Of a stretch of DNA of 64,000 nt, positions 16,049 through 25,205 are shown piece by piece (position 1 is the stretch's first letter; the number at the start of each line of letters is the position of its first letter). A model generated the notes under the pieces. The model had not been told where the DNA came from. It saw only the letters and a list, made by a program, of their open reading frames with translations, and did no database searches. Location: positions 124,001-188,000 of the forward strand of contig NZ_JABMKW010000016.1 of assembly GCF_013204795.1 (NCBI RefSeq), in the 5' to 3' direction. The position numbers and the translations under genes were made by a program. The DNA comes from Pedobacter panaciterrae (lineage in GTDB: Bacteria > Bacteroidota > Bacteroidia > Sphingobacteriales > Sphingobacteriaceae).

Positions 16049-16915
16049 TTACTGTCTTAATTCCTCAAATACCGCTTTGCGGCAAAGTTCAATATCGAAT
16101 ACTTTTGAAGCAGAGACCATCTGCTCCAAAACCGCTCTAGAAGCACAACACACAAACTGCTTTGCCTGATGGATCATCAATACCTCACTCATCAAGGCGA
16201 ATTTTGGACTTAATTGAGTTTTTGATATTTTTTTTTTGACACGTATAAGTTTATGTCGACCGGTCATTGGCATAACAAAGGAATTTTCAAAAAAATCTAG
16301 TGTTCTAAGGTCATCAAAGATCAAAGGATTATCCGATAATAGATTATTTGAATCTGATCTGAGAGAAAAACCCCAGTTTTCATGATCCTCGATAGAGTTG
16401 GACCTCAATAGCACCATTGAACCAATCGCAGGCCTGTACATACGCTGGAATGAAGGATCCATTCTCAACTTCTCCATTAATTCTGGTGGAGCAGCCTCTC
16501 CGGAAATTCTATTCTTAACCTTCAATTCCCGCAAGGGAAAACTTGTATCTTCCATATATCTTTTGAAAGTGGAATCCAACACCGGAAGCCGGAAAAAAAG
16601 ATTACTAAGAAAAATTTGTAAATCAACCATCTGCTGCATCGAAAGTTGTGGGATACCTTTCTGTTCCTGAATAAATTTGACAATCACTTTTTCTCTGTTC
16701 TCAAACAGACCAAAAAGCTGTTCTGGAGTATCATCAGCCTGGCCATCCATTACAATTGTATTCCTGTCCTTCTCGAAGAAATGAGTACTTGGCGGAAAGC
16801 TTTTTGATTTGATCTGGTCTCGCTGCTTATCGTAGATATAAAACTCTCCTTGATCATTGGTAAACCCATTCAGGAAAAACTGGGGGATATAGTGGTGTTT
16901 GGAGGAAATCGCCAT
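16049..16915 (-). CDS. DUF4238 domain protein
   Basis: A 288-residue protein beginning MAISSKHHYIPQFFLNGFTN, the HYIPxFxLxxF signature of DUF4238, followed by FYIYDKQRDQ as in that family. DUF4238 proteins have no established activity that I know of and are often found among defence or phage-related genes. There is no membrane segment. Its stop is 128 bases before the AbiTii start on the same strand, so it might be transcribed with that operon or have its own unit. The start is the ATG at 16915, immediately before the conserved motif. Confidence 0.75.
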   Translation of the reverse strand: MAISSKHHYIPQFFLNGFTNDQGEFYIYDKQRDQIKSKSFPPSTHFFEKDRNTIVMDGQADDTPEQLFGLFENREKVIVKFIQEQKGIPQLSMQQMVDLQIFLSNLFFRLPVLDSTFKRYMEDTSFPLRELKVKNRISGEAAPPELMEKLRMDPSFQRMYRPAIGSMVLLRSNSIEDHENWGFSLRSDSNNLLSDNPLIFDDLRTLDFFENSFVMPMTGRHKLIRVKKKISKTQLSPKFALMSEVLMIHQAKQFVCCASRAVLEQMVSASKVFDIELCRKAVFEELRQ

Positions 16916-17204
16916 TAATATTGTTTTGCCTCAATATACAAATTAGAAGCTGTAAAATTAAAAAACAAAAAAAGCCTCCCTTTTACCAAGGGTATGGAGT
17001 TGCTACATTTGAACAGACAGTAAGTTAAGAGAATTCATAACTTAACAAAGATTATGTCACGAGAAAGAAAAGCGTATCCAAAGGAGATTAAGTAAATTCT
17101 ATTACTTAAAAAAACTCATCCCCATCTCATTACTTAACACATACTAAACATTGAAACAATATAGAAGTTATACCTTAGAAATAAATATCATATTCTTATG
17201 ATAA
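16916..17204. other. 289-base intergenic region
   Basis: AT-rich spacer between divergent genes (DUF4238 on minus, small protein on plus). Nothing recognisable was seen. Confidence 0.4.
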
Positions 17205-17405
17205 ATGAAAACTATTAAGAGGAAAGCTAAAAGAATATCTGATCGTGGCAAAAAAGAATACAAATATGCCAATGAAAGCGAAAAACAACTATTGCAACTA
17301 CTCGCGGAAATTATTGTAGAGATTTATTCGAGAGAAATAAACGAGAATGAAATTCAGAAAATAGAAAAATCCAAAGGTCGAAAAAAAGAATTTAAGGGTG
17401 GTTAA
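17205..17405 (+). CDS. small basic hypothetical protein
   Basis: Sixty-six residues, strongly charged: MKTIKRKAKRISDRGKKEY at the start, a predicted amphipathic helix ESEKQLLQLLAEIIVEIYS in the middle, and a Lys/Gly-rich end. No domain or homologue is recognised. Coding-like composition and an isolated position make it plausible but unproven. It lies at the right end of the accessory region, before tRNA-Leu. Confidence 0.4.
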   Translation: MKTIKRKAKRISDRGKKEYKYANESEKQLLQLLAEIIVEIYSREINENEIQKIEKSKGRKKEFKGG

Positions 17406-17590
17406 GCGTTTTACATTGAACACCTCTAAAAATCACCAAAAAGCGTAAAGCACTATGATTCAATAAAATAACTACATTAATTAGGATCAAAACACAAAAT
17501 AACAAACAACTGTAAATCAATCGATTATAAATTAAATACAATAACTAATTCCAGTGTTCTAAGTTGAAAATGGCGAAAAAACTAAAACAC

Positions 17591-17621
17591 AAAAGCCTAA
17601 TAATCAGATTATTAGGCTTTT
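17591..17621 (-). terminator. bidirectional Rho-independent terminator of tRNA-Leu(GAG)
   Basis: AAAAGCCTAATAATC and its exact complement GATTATTAGGCTTTT are separated by one base. It lies 16 bases beyond the 3' end of the minus-strand tRNA, and the flanking A/T runs would serve both directions. Confidence 0.85.
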
Positions 17622-17636
17622 AAAAACTTATCTTTG

Positions 17637-17720
17637 TACCCGAGAGCAGATTCGAACTGCCACGCCGTTGCCAGCACCAGCCCCTCAAGCTGGCGCGTCT
17701 ACCAATTTCGCCACCCGGGT
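17637..17720 (-). tRNA. tRNA-Leu (anticodon GAG)
   Basis: An 84-base class II tRNA on the minus strand. Acceptor arms ACCCGGG/CTCGGGT pair with one G-T. The D-arm starts GCG, and the anticodon loop TTGAGGG lies between CCAGC and GCTGG, giving anticodon GAG (CUC/CUU). A long variable arm (GTGCTGGCAACGGCGT region) and the T-arm GGCAG-TTCGAAT-CTGCT follow, then discriminator A. CCA is not encoded. An upstream TATATTTG and a downstream hairpin complete the unit. Confidence 0.95.
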
Positions 17721-17729
17721 ATCTTACTG

Positions 17730-17737
17730 CAAATATA
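17730..17737 (-). promoter_or_regulatory. -7 promoter element of tRNA-Leu(GAG)
   Basis: TATATTTG on the minus strand matches the Bacteroidota -7 consensus TAnnTTTG and lies 10 bases before the tRNA 5' end. No clear -33 TTTG is visible at the right distance. The element lies just outside the stop codon of the upstream MBL gene. Confidence 0.5.
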
Positions 17738-17740
17738 TAT

Positions 17741-18505
17741 TTATTCGCAATATAATATTAACCCATCATAGGCTAATTTAATATTATCTGGCAGTTCTTT
17801 TTCAACAACCTCATGAAGCCCCATATTATGGCTGATATGTGTAAAATAGGTTTCCTTTGCCCCTATCTTCCGGGCAAAGTCAATTGCTTCATCTAATGTA
17901 AAATGAGATATATGCTGCTCTTTTTGCAAAGCATTTACAACTAGTATTTTAGCGCCTTCAATTTTAGAAATAGTTTCTTCAGAAATAGTTTTTGCATCCG
18001 TGACATAAACAAAATCATTTATCCGGAATCCCAAAATAGGAAGCTTATAATGCATTATATCAAGAGGGATTATCGTTGTCTCACCAACAGAGAAAGCATC
18101 GTTAGCTATAGTATTTAAATCAATTTGTGGTAACCCCGGATAGTGTGCTTCAGCGAAAATGTAAGAAAATTCCTTTTTTAAAGCATGCTGAACACGTTCT
18201 GTTGCATATATCTCTATATTCTTTTTCAGCAGATAATTAAATGGTCTGATGTCGTCTAAGCCAGCAACATGATCTTTATGTTCGTGGGTAAACAAAATAG
18301 CATCCAGATCTTTAACATTTGCCCTAAGCATCTGGTATCTGAAATCCGGTCCACTATCAATAACAATGGTTCTATCCCCCGTTTCTATCAGAACTGATAC
18401 CCTTAAACGCTTATCCTTATGATCGGCAGACCGGCAAACTATGCAATTACATGCGATAACAGGAATACCCTGCGAAGTACCTGTTCCTAAAATCGTGATC
18501 TTCAA
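17741..18505 (-). CDS. MBL-fold metallo-hydrolase (PhnP-like)
   Basis: A 254-residue metallo-beta-lactamase-fold protein. It starts MKITILGTGTSQGIPVIACNC, the usual N-terminus of PhnP/lipoyltransferase-associated hydrolases, and has the metal motif THEHKDHVAGLDD near residue 74 and further ligand-type Asp/His residues (VYVTDAKT, FTHISHN). CNCIVC near residue 19 fits the extra zinc site of PhnP-like members. The expected activity is phosphodiester or cyclic-phosphate hydrolysis; the substrate is unknown. The start is a TTG at 18505, supported because the conserved N-terminus begins exactly there. It lies 59 bases after lolA on the same strand. Confidence 0.85.
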   Translation of the reverse strand: MKITILGTGTSQGIPVIACNCIVCRSADHKDKRLRVSVLIETGDRTIVIDSGPDFRYQMLRANVKDLDAILFTHEHKDHVAGLDDIRPFNYLLKKNIEIYATERVQHALKKEFSYIFAEAHYPGLPQIDLNTIANDAFSVGETTIIPLDIMHYKLPILGFRINDFVYVTDAKTISEETISKIEGAKILVVNALQKEQHISHFTLDEAIDFARKIGAKETYFTHISHNMGLHEVVEKELPDNIKLAYDGLILYCE

Positions 18506-18564
18506 AATAGAGGAGTTACTGTCATACCACCAAACTTAGAAAAAATTGTTAAAAAAATACAATC

Positions 18565-19215
18565 TTACCTCAAGTCTACCACCTCTACACCCGGATATTT
18601 CTTAGCATCAAAAGCAAATGTAGATTCGGGGACCTTAACATTAGGCACAAAAGATTTTATAGAATAAGCATACTTGCTTCCATTCTTATCAAAGATCAGC
18701 ACATTGGAAATCTGCTTAGCTCCCTTATCAATACTTAATCGGATCTTGAAAAAAGACTTTTTAGTATCTATAGGCGATAGGTCGATCATTTGATAAACCT
18801 TGCCACCAACCTTACTATCTCCTGTATATAAGTACTTATACCCTTTTTCGTAAAGTGTAAAAATCTTTGCGGGGTTTATCACATCATCACTGTTGTCAAC
18901 ATTCGTAAGTTGTACTTCTTTATCGTCCTTCAAATAAGTCCACTGGCTTTTACCATCACTTATTAAATCCTGGCTAGTCATGGCAACCTTGTATTTATTG
19001 GCACTGGCCTTTGCATACAATGTGCCTTGCTGCGTTTCTTTAATTTTTGCTTGCTGATTATCTACAGTAAAAGTGAAATCGGCTTTAACAACATCGTATA
19101 AACGATATTTTTTACTTACCTCTGCCAATATGGCTTTTGCCTTGGCATCGGTTTGAGCGTAAGAGGACAAGGTAACTCCCAACACAAACATCAACAACAC
19201 TATCTTCTTCATCAT
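18565..19215 (-). CDS. lolA: outer-membrane lipoprotein carrier protein LolA
   Basis: A 216-residue protein with a signal peptide (MMKKIVLLMFVLGVTLSSYA, cleaved before QTDAKA) and a LolA beta-barrel. DFTFTVDNQ, GTLYAKASANKYKV, ISDGKSQWTYLKDDKEV and the late NVLIFDKNGSKYAYSI and VPESTFAFD follow the family pattern. LolA carries lipoproteins through the periplasm from LolCDE to the outer membrane. It begins 9 bases after the ftsK stop, so the two are one operon, an arrangement usual in Bacteroidota. An annotation of LolA-like protein is safer if the exact subfamily matters. Confidence 0.9.
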   Translation of the reverse strand: MMKKIVLLMFVLGVTLSSYAQTDAKAKAILAEVSKKYRLYDVVKADFTFTVDNQQAKIKETQQGTLYAKASANKYKVAMTSQDLISDGKSQWTYLKDDKEVQLTNVDNSDDVINPAKIFTLYEKGYKYLYTGDSKVGGKVYQMIDLSPIDTKKSFFKIRLSIDKGAKQISNVLIFDKNGSKYAYSIKSFVPNVKVPESTFAFDAKKYPGVEVVDLR

Positions 19216-19224
19216 GTTCTTTAA

Positions 19225-21780
19225 TTATTTATTAAGCTCATTCAAGAACTGTTCCAAAGCGTAATCATCAGGTATTAAAACTTCTCTTGCCTTACTTCCT
19301 TCAAATGGGCCAACCACTCCTGCAGCCTCTAGTTGGTCAATAATACGGCCTGCTCTATTATAACCAAGCTTTAATTTTCTTTGTATTAAAGATGTAGAAC
19401 CTTGCTGATGCATAACAATTAATCTGGCGGCATCTTCGAACATAGAATCCCTATCGTTCGGATCAAAATCAAGCTTAGCTGACTCTGCTGCCTCATCGAT
19501 ATATTCTGGCAGCTGATAAGCTTCCGGATAACCACGCTGAACGCCAATAAATTCAGAGATCCTATCAACCTCCGGTGTATCAACAAATGCACACTGCAAC
19601 CTGATCAGGTCATTTCCGGTAGACAATAGCATATCCCCCCTACCAATTAGCTGATCTGCACCACCGCTATCCAAAATAGTTCTTGAATCTATCTTAGACA
19701 ATACCCTGAACGCCAAACGTGCCGGGAAGTTGGCTTTTATGGTACCTGTAATAATGTTTACTGAAGGACGCTGGGTTGCAAGTACAAGGTGAATACCAAC
19801 CGCACGTGCAAGTTGCGCCAATCGGGCAATAGGCGTCTCTACCTCTTTACCAGCGGTCATCATCAAATCTGCAAACTCATCAACTATCAGCACTATATAT
19901 GGCAAAAATCTGTGCGAGTTATTCGGATTTAATTTCCTTTTAATGAATTTCTCATTGTATTCCTTTAAATTCCTAACCTGCGCATCTTTTAACAGATCAT
20001 AACGCTGATCCATTTCAATACAAAGAGAATTTAAGGTATTAATTACCTTTTTGGTATCTGTAATAATCGCATCAGCCTCACCAGGCAGCTTTGCCAAAAA
20101 GTGACGCTCAATTTTGTTAAACAAAGTCAACTCAACCTTTTTTGGGTCGACCAACACAAACTTAAGTTGCGAAGGGTGCTTTTTATAAAGTAACGACACC
20201 AAAATTGAGTTAATACCTACCGATTTACCCTGCCCGGTAGCCCCGGCAACAAGTAAGTGAGGCATTTTGGAAAGGTCAGCAATATAAACCTCATTAGAGA
20301 TGGTTTTACCCAGTGCAATAGGTAAATCCATTGTAGTTTGCTGAAACTTCTCTGTAGCCAGAATACTTCTCATTGAAACCATCTCCGGGTGCATATTAGG
20401 CACCTCAATTCCAATTGTACCTTTACCAGGCATTGGTGCAATAATACGTATACCCAAAGCGGCTAAACTTAAAGCAATATCATCCTCCAGATTTTTGATC
20501 TTCGAAATACGGACACCAGGTGCCGGGATAATTTCATAAAGTGTAACCGTTGGTCCTATTGTAGCCTTAATCTTATCAATCTCTATGTTATAATGATTTA
20601 AGGTTTCAACAATCTTATTCTTATTGGCCTCCAACTCATCTGCGTTAACAGATATTTTATTGGAGCCATAGTTTTCCAACAGGTCCAGATGAGGATATTT
20701 ATAACTAGCCAGATCTAGCGTAGGGTCATAATTACCAAATTGCTCAACAAGCTCTTCTGATTTCTTATCTTCTTCAGTTTTTTCAATAGTTAATTCTGGC
20801 TCTGCCTTGGGAACCTCCAGAATAGGAGATTTAGGTCGCTCATCAACTGATGGAGAAAGGACAATTGGCGGATGCATAACATTTACCGCCTGAGTAAATA
20901 CTGGTGTTTTTTCCTCCTCAACGTCCCTTTCTTCAAATCTTGACGGAGTAACTACTATATTCTGCTCCTTTTTACGCTGATTACCTAGTTTATCATTAAG
21001 TGTAAACTCAACAGGCTCAGAGGGCATTTCGTTTTCCAGTTCAATATTATCAGGTGTTTCAGGAACAATTCCGCCATCCTGTTTACGCAGGGGTAGTTTA
21101 AAATCTATGTTATAGGCAATTATTAAAATCGTTAACCCTAAAAAAGCAATTAGCACCCCTACTCCTGCAGTCCCAATCTGGGCGGTCAGCAGTTTATTAG
21201 TCCAATAGCCAAACTCACCTTCTAAAAAATGAGGGGCATTGGAAAAGAAAGCGTGGCAAAACCCGAAAGTTAAAGAGATAAACAGCAAAAAGAAAAGGCT
21301 ATAACCCAATGTTTTTTCAAGGGCGAATATTTTTACCTTAAACAGCAATCGGTATCCAATAACAAAGAATACAAATACAAAAAGAAAAGAGGCCACACCA
21401 AACCATTCGTAAATAAATTGATGAGATAGCAATGCGCCTATCTTGCCAAGCCAGTTCTGCACTACTGGAGGGATATTTACCTGCTGCAGTTCCTCGTAAG
21501 TTTTAAACAAATTACTCCAGCCACCATTAGCATCAATTACATAGCTGTGATCTTCTTGCCAGGTAAATAAGTATGAAGTAAAAGCTATAAGAAAGTATAG
21601 TGAAAGAATGACAAAAAACAAGCCTATGATCTTAATCGCCCGTCCATTCTGAAAATCCAGACGGGGCAATATTTCTGATCTCTCCCTGAATTTCTTTGTG
21701 CCTTGCGATCTGGAGCCCTGCTTATCAGCTTGATCATTTTTAAAAGAATTGGACTTAAATTGGTTTCCCCTTACCGACAT
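19225..21780 (-). CDS. ftsK: DNA translocase FtsK/SpoIIIE
   Basis: An 851-residue protein. The first ~230 residues carry four membrane segments (for example IGLFFVILSLYFLIAF, WFGVASFLFVFVFFVIGY). An acidic/proline linker follows, then a RecA-like motor with Walker A GATGQGKSVG near residue 512 and Walker B VLIVDEFADLM near 633. The C-terminal winged-helix gamma domain (SLIQRKLKLGYNRAGRIIDQLE) reads KOPS-type DNA signals. The hexamer pumps DNA at the septum for chromosome-dimer resolution and segregation. The size is normal for Bacteroidota FtsK. It heads an operon with lolA 9 bases downstream. Confidence 0.95.
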   Translation of the reverse strand: MSVRGNQFKSNSFKNDQADKQGSRSQGTKKFRERSEILPRLDFQNGRAIKIIGLFFVILSLYFLIAFTSYLFTWQEDHSYVIDANGGWSNLFKTYEELQQVNIPPVVQNWLGKIGALLSHQFIYEWFGVASFLFVFVFFVIGYRLLFKVKIFALEKTLGYSLFFLLFISLTFGFCHAFFSNAPHFLEGEFGYWTNKLLTAQIGTAGVGVLIAFLGLTILIIAYNIDFKLPLRKQDGGIVPETPDNIELENEMPSEPVEFTLNDKLGNQRKKEQNIVVTPSRFEERDVEEEKTPVFTQAVNVMHPPIVLSPSVDERPKSPILEVPKAEPELTIEKTEEDKKSEELVEQFGNYDPTLDLASYKYPHLDLLENYGSNKISVNADELEANKNKIVETLNHYNIEIDKIKATIGPTVTLYEIIPAPGVRISKIKNLEDDIALSLAALGIRIIAPMPGKGTIGIEVPNMHPEMVSMRSILATEKFQQTTMDLPIALGKTISNEVYIADLSKMPHLLVAGATGQGKSVGINSILVSLLYKKHPSQLKFVLVDPKKVELTLFNKIERHFLAKLPGEADAIITDTKKVINTLNSLCIEMDQRYDLLKDAQVRNLKEYNEKFIKRKLNPNNSHRFLPYIVLIVDEFADLMMTAGKEVETPIARLAQLARAVGIHLVLATQRPSVNIITGTIKANFPARLAFRVLSKIDSRTILDSGGADQLIGRGDMLLSTGNDLIRLQCAFVDTPEVDRISEFIGVQRGYPEAYQLPEYIDEAAESAKLDFDPNDRDSMFEDAARLIVMHQQGSTSLIQRKLKLGYNRAGRIIDQLEAAGVVGPFEGSKAREVLIPDDYALEQFLNELNK

Positions 21781-21805
21781 TTTTCTTACGAATATTAATA
21801 ATCAA

Positions 21806-21813
21806 CAAACTTA
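21806..21813 (-). promoter_or_regulatory. candidate -7 promoter element of ftsK
   Basis: TAAGTTTG on the minus strand matches TAnnTTTG, 25 bases upstream of the ftsK ATG. A matching -33 box is not evident. Confidence 0.4.
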
Positions 21814-22039
21814 AATAATATTATTGCCATCTATGCTAAGATATTACAAATACCGCTAAACATCGTCTAATTCAACAAATTTATTCAATGTAAAAACGTT
21901 TATTTCTTCAAAAACTTTTACAAAACATGTATCTTCTTAAAATAAATTCCTCGAGTATTTTAAACCTTCTCACTTAATTAAAGTCATAGATACAAAGCGT
22001 TTAAGTTTTGATTTTTTAGATATAGTTTTGTTTTAGGGT

Positions 22040-22077
22040 GATCCCGTTTAGTATTCCACTAGGCGGGATTCTTTTTT
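22040..22077 (+). terminator. terminator-like hairpin between divergent genes
   Basis: ATCCCG (22041-22046) pairs with CGGGAT (22064-22069), with additional inner TAGT/ACTA pairing, and TTTTTT follows at 22072-22077 on the plus strand. No plus-strand gene lies to its left before the divergent ftsK start, so it would end a small unannotated RNA made from about 21.8-22.04 kb, or act as an attenuator. Confidence 0.55.
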
Positions 22078-22095
22078 AGATAAAACATTTTTAGC

Positions 22096-22103
22096 TAAGT
22101 TTG
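22096..22103 (+). promoter_or_regulatory. candidate -7 promoter element of ankyrin gene
   Basis: TAAGTTTG matches the Bacteroidota -7 consensus TAnnTTTG, 36 bases before the ATG at 22140 and just after the terminator-like hairpin. Confidence 0.4.
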
Positions 22104-22139
22104 TTAATTTTATTAAGCATTTTTAATTTAAATTTAACA

Positions 22140-22790
22140 ATGGACATTGCTCATCTTGAAAGTTTAATCGAAGCCGATAAGAAACAAGAGATATCAGATC
22201 TTTTAACCAAACAGCCGCAGCTTGCCAGTCAAAAAACAAGCCACGGGATATCCCCTGCATTATTGGCATGCTATTACAGAAAACCTGGAATTGCCTTATT
22301 AATTGCAAGTTTTGTGGCAAACCTTACCATATTTGAAGCCTGCGCACTAGGCAAATATGAGCTTACTACCAAATTGGTTGCTCAAAACCCGGATTCAGTA
22401 AATTCTTTATCGGCTGATGGCTTTACGCCTTTGGGTTTAGCCACTTATTTTGCCAATGAGGAGATATGCAAATTCCTGATAGAAAGCGGAGCAGATGTAA
22501 ATATCCCTGCAAACAATGGCTTTAATGTATATCCTATACACTCGTCAGTAGCTATTAAAAGTTATAACATCACCAAGATGCTGATCGATGCCGGGGCAAT
22601 AATAAACGTAAAACAACAAGCGGGTTTCACACCTCTTCATGCAGCTGCCCAACAGGGAGACATTGAAATAATTATTCTATTGCTAGAGCATAATGCTGAA
22701 GTAAATAGCAGAATGGAAGGGGGCAAACTACCTGCTGACCTGGCTGAGGAAAAGGGTTTCTCTGAGATCGCAGAAATTCTGCGGGTTTAG
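22140..22790 (+). CDS. ankyrin-repeat protein
   Basis: Started at the ATG at 22140 (216 residues); an upstream TTG adds only a poorly matching hydrophobic tail. At least four ankyrin units are visible, recognised by DGFTPLGLATYFANEEICKFLI-type segments: DGFTPLGLATYF, AGADVN-like ESGADVNIPANNGFNVYPIH, and GFTPLHAAAQQGDIEIIILLL. The last has the textbook TPLHxAAxxG core. Ankyrin repeats bind other proteins; the partner is unknown. There is no signal peptide, so the protein is cytosolic. It stands alone on the plus strand between ftsK and a PspC gene. Confidence 0.85.
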   Translation: MDIAHLESLIEADKKQEISDLLTKQPQLASQKTSHGISPALLACYYRKPGIALLIASFVANLTIFEACALGKYELTTKLVAQNPDSVNSLSADGFTPLGLATYFANEEICKFLIESGADVNIPANNGFNVYPIHSSVAIKSYNITKMLIDAGAIINVKQQAGFTPLHAAAQQGDIEIIILLLEHNAEVNSRMEGGKLPADLAEEKGFSEIAEILRV

Positions 22791-22811
22791 CTTTTAAAAG
22801 TTCAAGGTCGT

Positions 22812-23033
22812 CTATACGTCCCAAATACGCAGGCGAATCCTTTTGATATAGTGTCTTACATCTAGAACAAGTGCCGCCAGAATATAAAACACAATAGGAA
22901 AACCTACCGCTAAAAAGGAAGAGTAAATAAAGAACAGCCGGATTTTACTAATCGACATATTTAAACGCTCTGCAAGGTAAGTACACACCCCGAAACTTTG
23001 CTTTTCAAAAAAGGTAACAATGCGCTGGAACAT
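22812..23033 (-). CDS. PspC-domain membrane protein
   Basis: A 73-residue protein with the PspC layout. A short N-terminal helix (FEKQSFGVCTYLAERLNMSISKIRL) with the FGVCxxLAxxL pattern is followed by a hydrophobic helix (FIYSSFLAVGFPIVFYILAALVL) and a basic tail. PspC proteins sit in the inner membrane and take part in phage-shock or envelope-stress responses; small single-domain versions are common in Bacteroidota. It converges on the ankyrin gene with a 21-base gap. Confidence 0.8.
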   Translation of the reverse strand: MFQRIVTFFEKQSFGVCTYLAERLNMSISKIRLFFIYSSFLAVGFPIVFYILAALVLDVRHYIKRIRLRIWDV

Positions 23034-23209
23034 ATTATTTTTTTAAAATTTTAATTCCTATACCACAATTTAAGCATTTTTTTTGAGTACAGTAATATTT
23101 ATTTAGTTGTAACAACGCCTGAGACGTAAAAGCATTGTGTGCTTTTATCCCGGAATTAAAATATTTAGCATTTATTAGTATATCCTGCTATTATTATTAT
23201 CCCGCTAAA

Positions 23210-24106
23210 TTATATTTTTTGCTTTTTATAATTTGTGATGAATACACCCAGGATAATTAAGATTGTAGCAATAATAATGTCAAACGTAACAATTTCATCA
23301 AGGATTAACCAACCTAAAAACAATGCAATAACGGTATTGAAATAAGAAAGTACAGACACTTCGGTAGCAGTAACCTTCTTTAAAGCATAATGGTAACAGA
23401 AATACCCAACTACAGATCCAAAAATGGCCAGATAACCTACCGCCATTAAGCTCTTTAAACTCCAGGTCGCTATATGTGTATCTCCAGAGAAAACAAATGC
23501 AAGTCCGAGCTGAATTATAGCGGAGAATACAAATTGATAAAACAGATCAAGAAATATATTATCTGTTTTAAGGGTATATTTTTTAGTGTAAATAGTTCCT
23601 GAGGCCCAACCGGTAACCGCAAAACATAAAAACATAATCCCTGTTTTATAATTAGGGTCTAACAGATCACCTAAACCTGCCCTAAAAATAAAAGCTACTC
23701 CCAAAAAGCCAATAATTACACCTGCAAAGCCTTTTAAACTGGGTCTTTGTAAACCAAACAATACACTTCCCAGAAACACAACCAATGGGCTCAGCGCATT
23801 AATCAGCGATGTTAATCCGCTAGGTATGGTTTCTTCTGCTACAGTAGTCATTCCATTAGCAACAACAATCATTAAAACAGATACCAGCAACTGCCTTCTC
23901 AAATAAGGCCAGCTTTTCCATTTCAATTCATTTTTGCTCAGCAGTATCCCCATCAAAATTAAGGATGCAAATCCTTGTCTTATTGCGGCAACAAACCAGG
24001 CAGGGATGGTTTCCACTGCAACACGAATCCCAAGGTATGTTGTTCCCCAAACAACAGCAACACCTATTAAAGCAAATATTAGTTTAAAATCCGTTTTAGC
24101 GGTCAT
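23210..24106 (-). CDS. DMT-family (EamA) transporter
   Basis: A 298-residue inner-membrane protein with ten hydrophobic helices and two EamA repeats. Segments such as [20 protein letters not shown] at the start of the first repeat and [20 protein letters not shown] late in the second are typical of the drug/metabolite transporter superfamily. The substrate cannot be deduced. The start overlaps the pyrF stop by 4 bases (ATGA), so the gene is translationally coupled to pyrF. Confidence 0.9.
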   Translation of the reverse strand: MTAKTDFKLIFALIGVAVVWGTTYLGIRVAVETIPAWFVAAIRQGFASLILMGILLSKNELKWKSWPYLRRQLLVSVLMIVVANGMTTVAEETIPSGLTSLINALSPLVVFLGSVLFGLQRPSLKGFAGVIIGFLGVAFIFRAGLGDLLDPNYKTGIMFLCFAVTGWASGTIYTKKYTLKTDNIFLDLFYQFVFSAIIQLGLAFVFSGDTHIATWSLKSLMAVGYLAIFGSVVGYFCYHYALKKVTATEVSVLSYFNTVIALFLGWLILDEIVTFDIIIATILIILGVFITNYKKQKI

Positions 24107-24933
24107 ATCAATTTCGCAGATAACAATATCTGCTCCATCTCTTTTTGTACACTTATGGCTTCTTCCCTTGCTTTTTCAGCAAAGTCTTCGCCTTTGCTTG
24201 CATATATGATAGCCCTTGCAGAATTTACGAGTAGGCCACATTCTTTATTTAAGCCATAATTACAAACATCGGCAAGGCTGCCCCCCTGTGCACCAATACC
24301 CGGTACCAATAAGAAATTATCGGGAGCCAGTCTCCTTATATTTTCAAATTCAGAACCCCGTGTAGCACCTACAACATACATCAACTGCTCACTACCTGCC
24401 CACTGAGATGAAATTCGAATCACTTCTTCATACAATTTACCATCCGGCGTTTCATGCAACTGAAAGTCGCTATGACCTGCATTTGATGTTAAAGCCAAAA
24501 GGATTACCCACTTATCTTTATATTCCAGAAACGGACCAACAGAATCCTTTCCCATATAAGGAGCAACGGTTATAGCATCAAAACTCATCTCAGACTTGGC
24601 CTCATTAAAAAAGGCATCTGCATACATGGCCGAAGTGTTCCCGATATCTCCTCTTTTTGCGTCAGCAATTGTAAAAATATCATTAGGAATATATTGCCAT
24701 GTTTTAATTAAAGTTTCCCAACCCCTTAATCCCATCGACTCATAAAAAGCAGTGTTAGGTTTGTAAGCTACACACAGATCTTTAGTTGCGTCAATTATCT
24801 GCTTATTAAATTCTAACACAGGGTTTTCGTATTTTAATAAGTGTTTTGGGATATTTTCCAAAACCGGATCAAGGCCAACACATAAAAAAGATTTCTTACT
24901 TTTGATTTGTTCAAATAACTGCTTCTTATTCAT
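24103..24933 (-). CDS. pyrF: orotidine 5'-phosphate decarboxylase
   Basis: A 276-residue enzyme that decarboxylates OMP to UMP, the last step of pyrimidine synthesis. The active-site segment [21 protein letters not shown] (catalytic Lys/Asp network) and the phosphate-binding end [10 protein letters not shown] are present. Length and the GNTS signature fit the longer type 2 family. A TAAATTTG element lies about 30 bases upstream of the ATG. The EamA transporter overlaps its stop by 4 bases. Confidence 0.95.
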   Translation of the reverse strand: MNKKQLFEQIKSKKSFLCVGLDPVLENIPKHLLKYENPVLEFNKQIIDATKDLCVAYKPNTAFYESMGLRGWETLIKTWQYIPNDIFTIADAKRGDIGNTSAMYADAFFNEAKSEMSFDAITVAPYMGKDSVGPFLEYKDKWVILLALTSNAGHSDFQLHETPDGKLYEEVIRISSQWAGSEQLMYVVGATRGSEFENIRRLAPDNFLLVPGIGAQGGSLADVCNYGLNKECGLLVNSARAIIYASKGEDFAEKAREEAISVQKEMEQILLSAKLI

Positions 24934-24962
24934 CAGAGGGTAAATTTTGTGTGCAAAGATGC

Positions 24963-24970
24963 CAAATTTA
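24963..24970 (-). promoter_or_regulatory. candidate -7 promoter element of pyrF
   Basis: TAAATTTG on the minus strand matches TAnnTTTG, 29 bases before the pyrF ATG; a T-rich stretch lies about 20 bases further upstream in the -33 region. Confidence 0.45.
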
Positions 24971-25205
24971 ACAGTGATTTAATGCCTATTTAAAAACTTT
25001 TGAATGAAATTATTTTAAACAATTTTAAGTTTTTCTTGGAGATTAGTTTACAAATACATACAATTGCAACATAATTCTCTAAAAGTTTATCTGATCATTC
25101 CAGAAAATCCAATAAAATTTTGTCTTCTACTATCTTTTATAGCCGTATTTTCTGCTCTGTTCAATTGGTAAATTCTATTTTTAAAAATTTCTCTACACCC
25201 ATATA

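Noticed and set aside
17637..17720. tRNA-Leu(GAG) as the attachment site of the 6-17 kb island
   Set aside because: Its 3' end (CTCGGGT) does not match the tRNA remnant at 6018-6039, and no other direct repeat of its end was seen on the far side.
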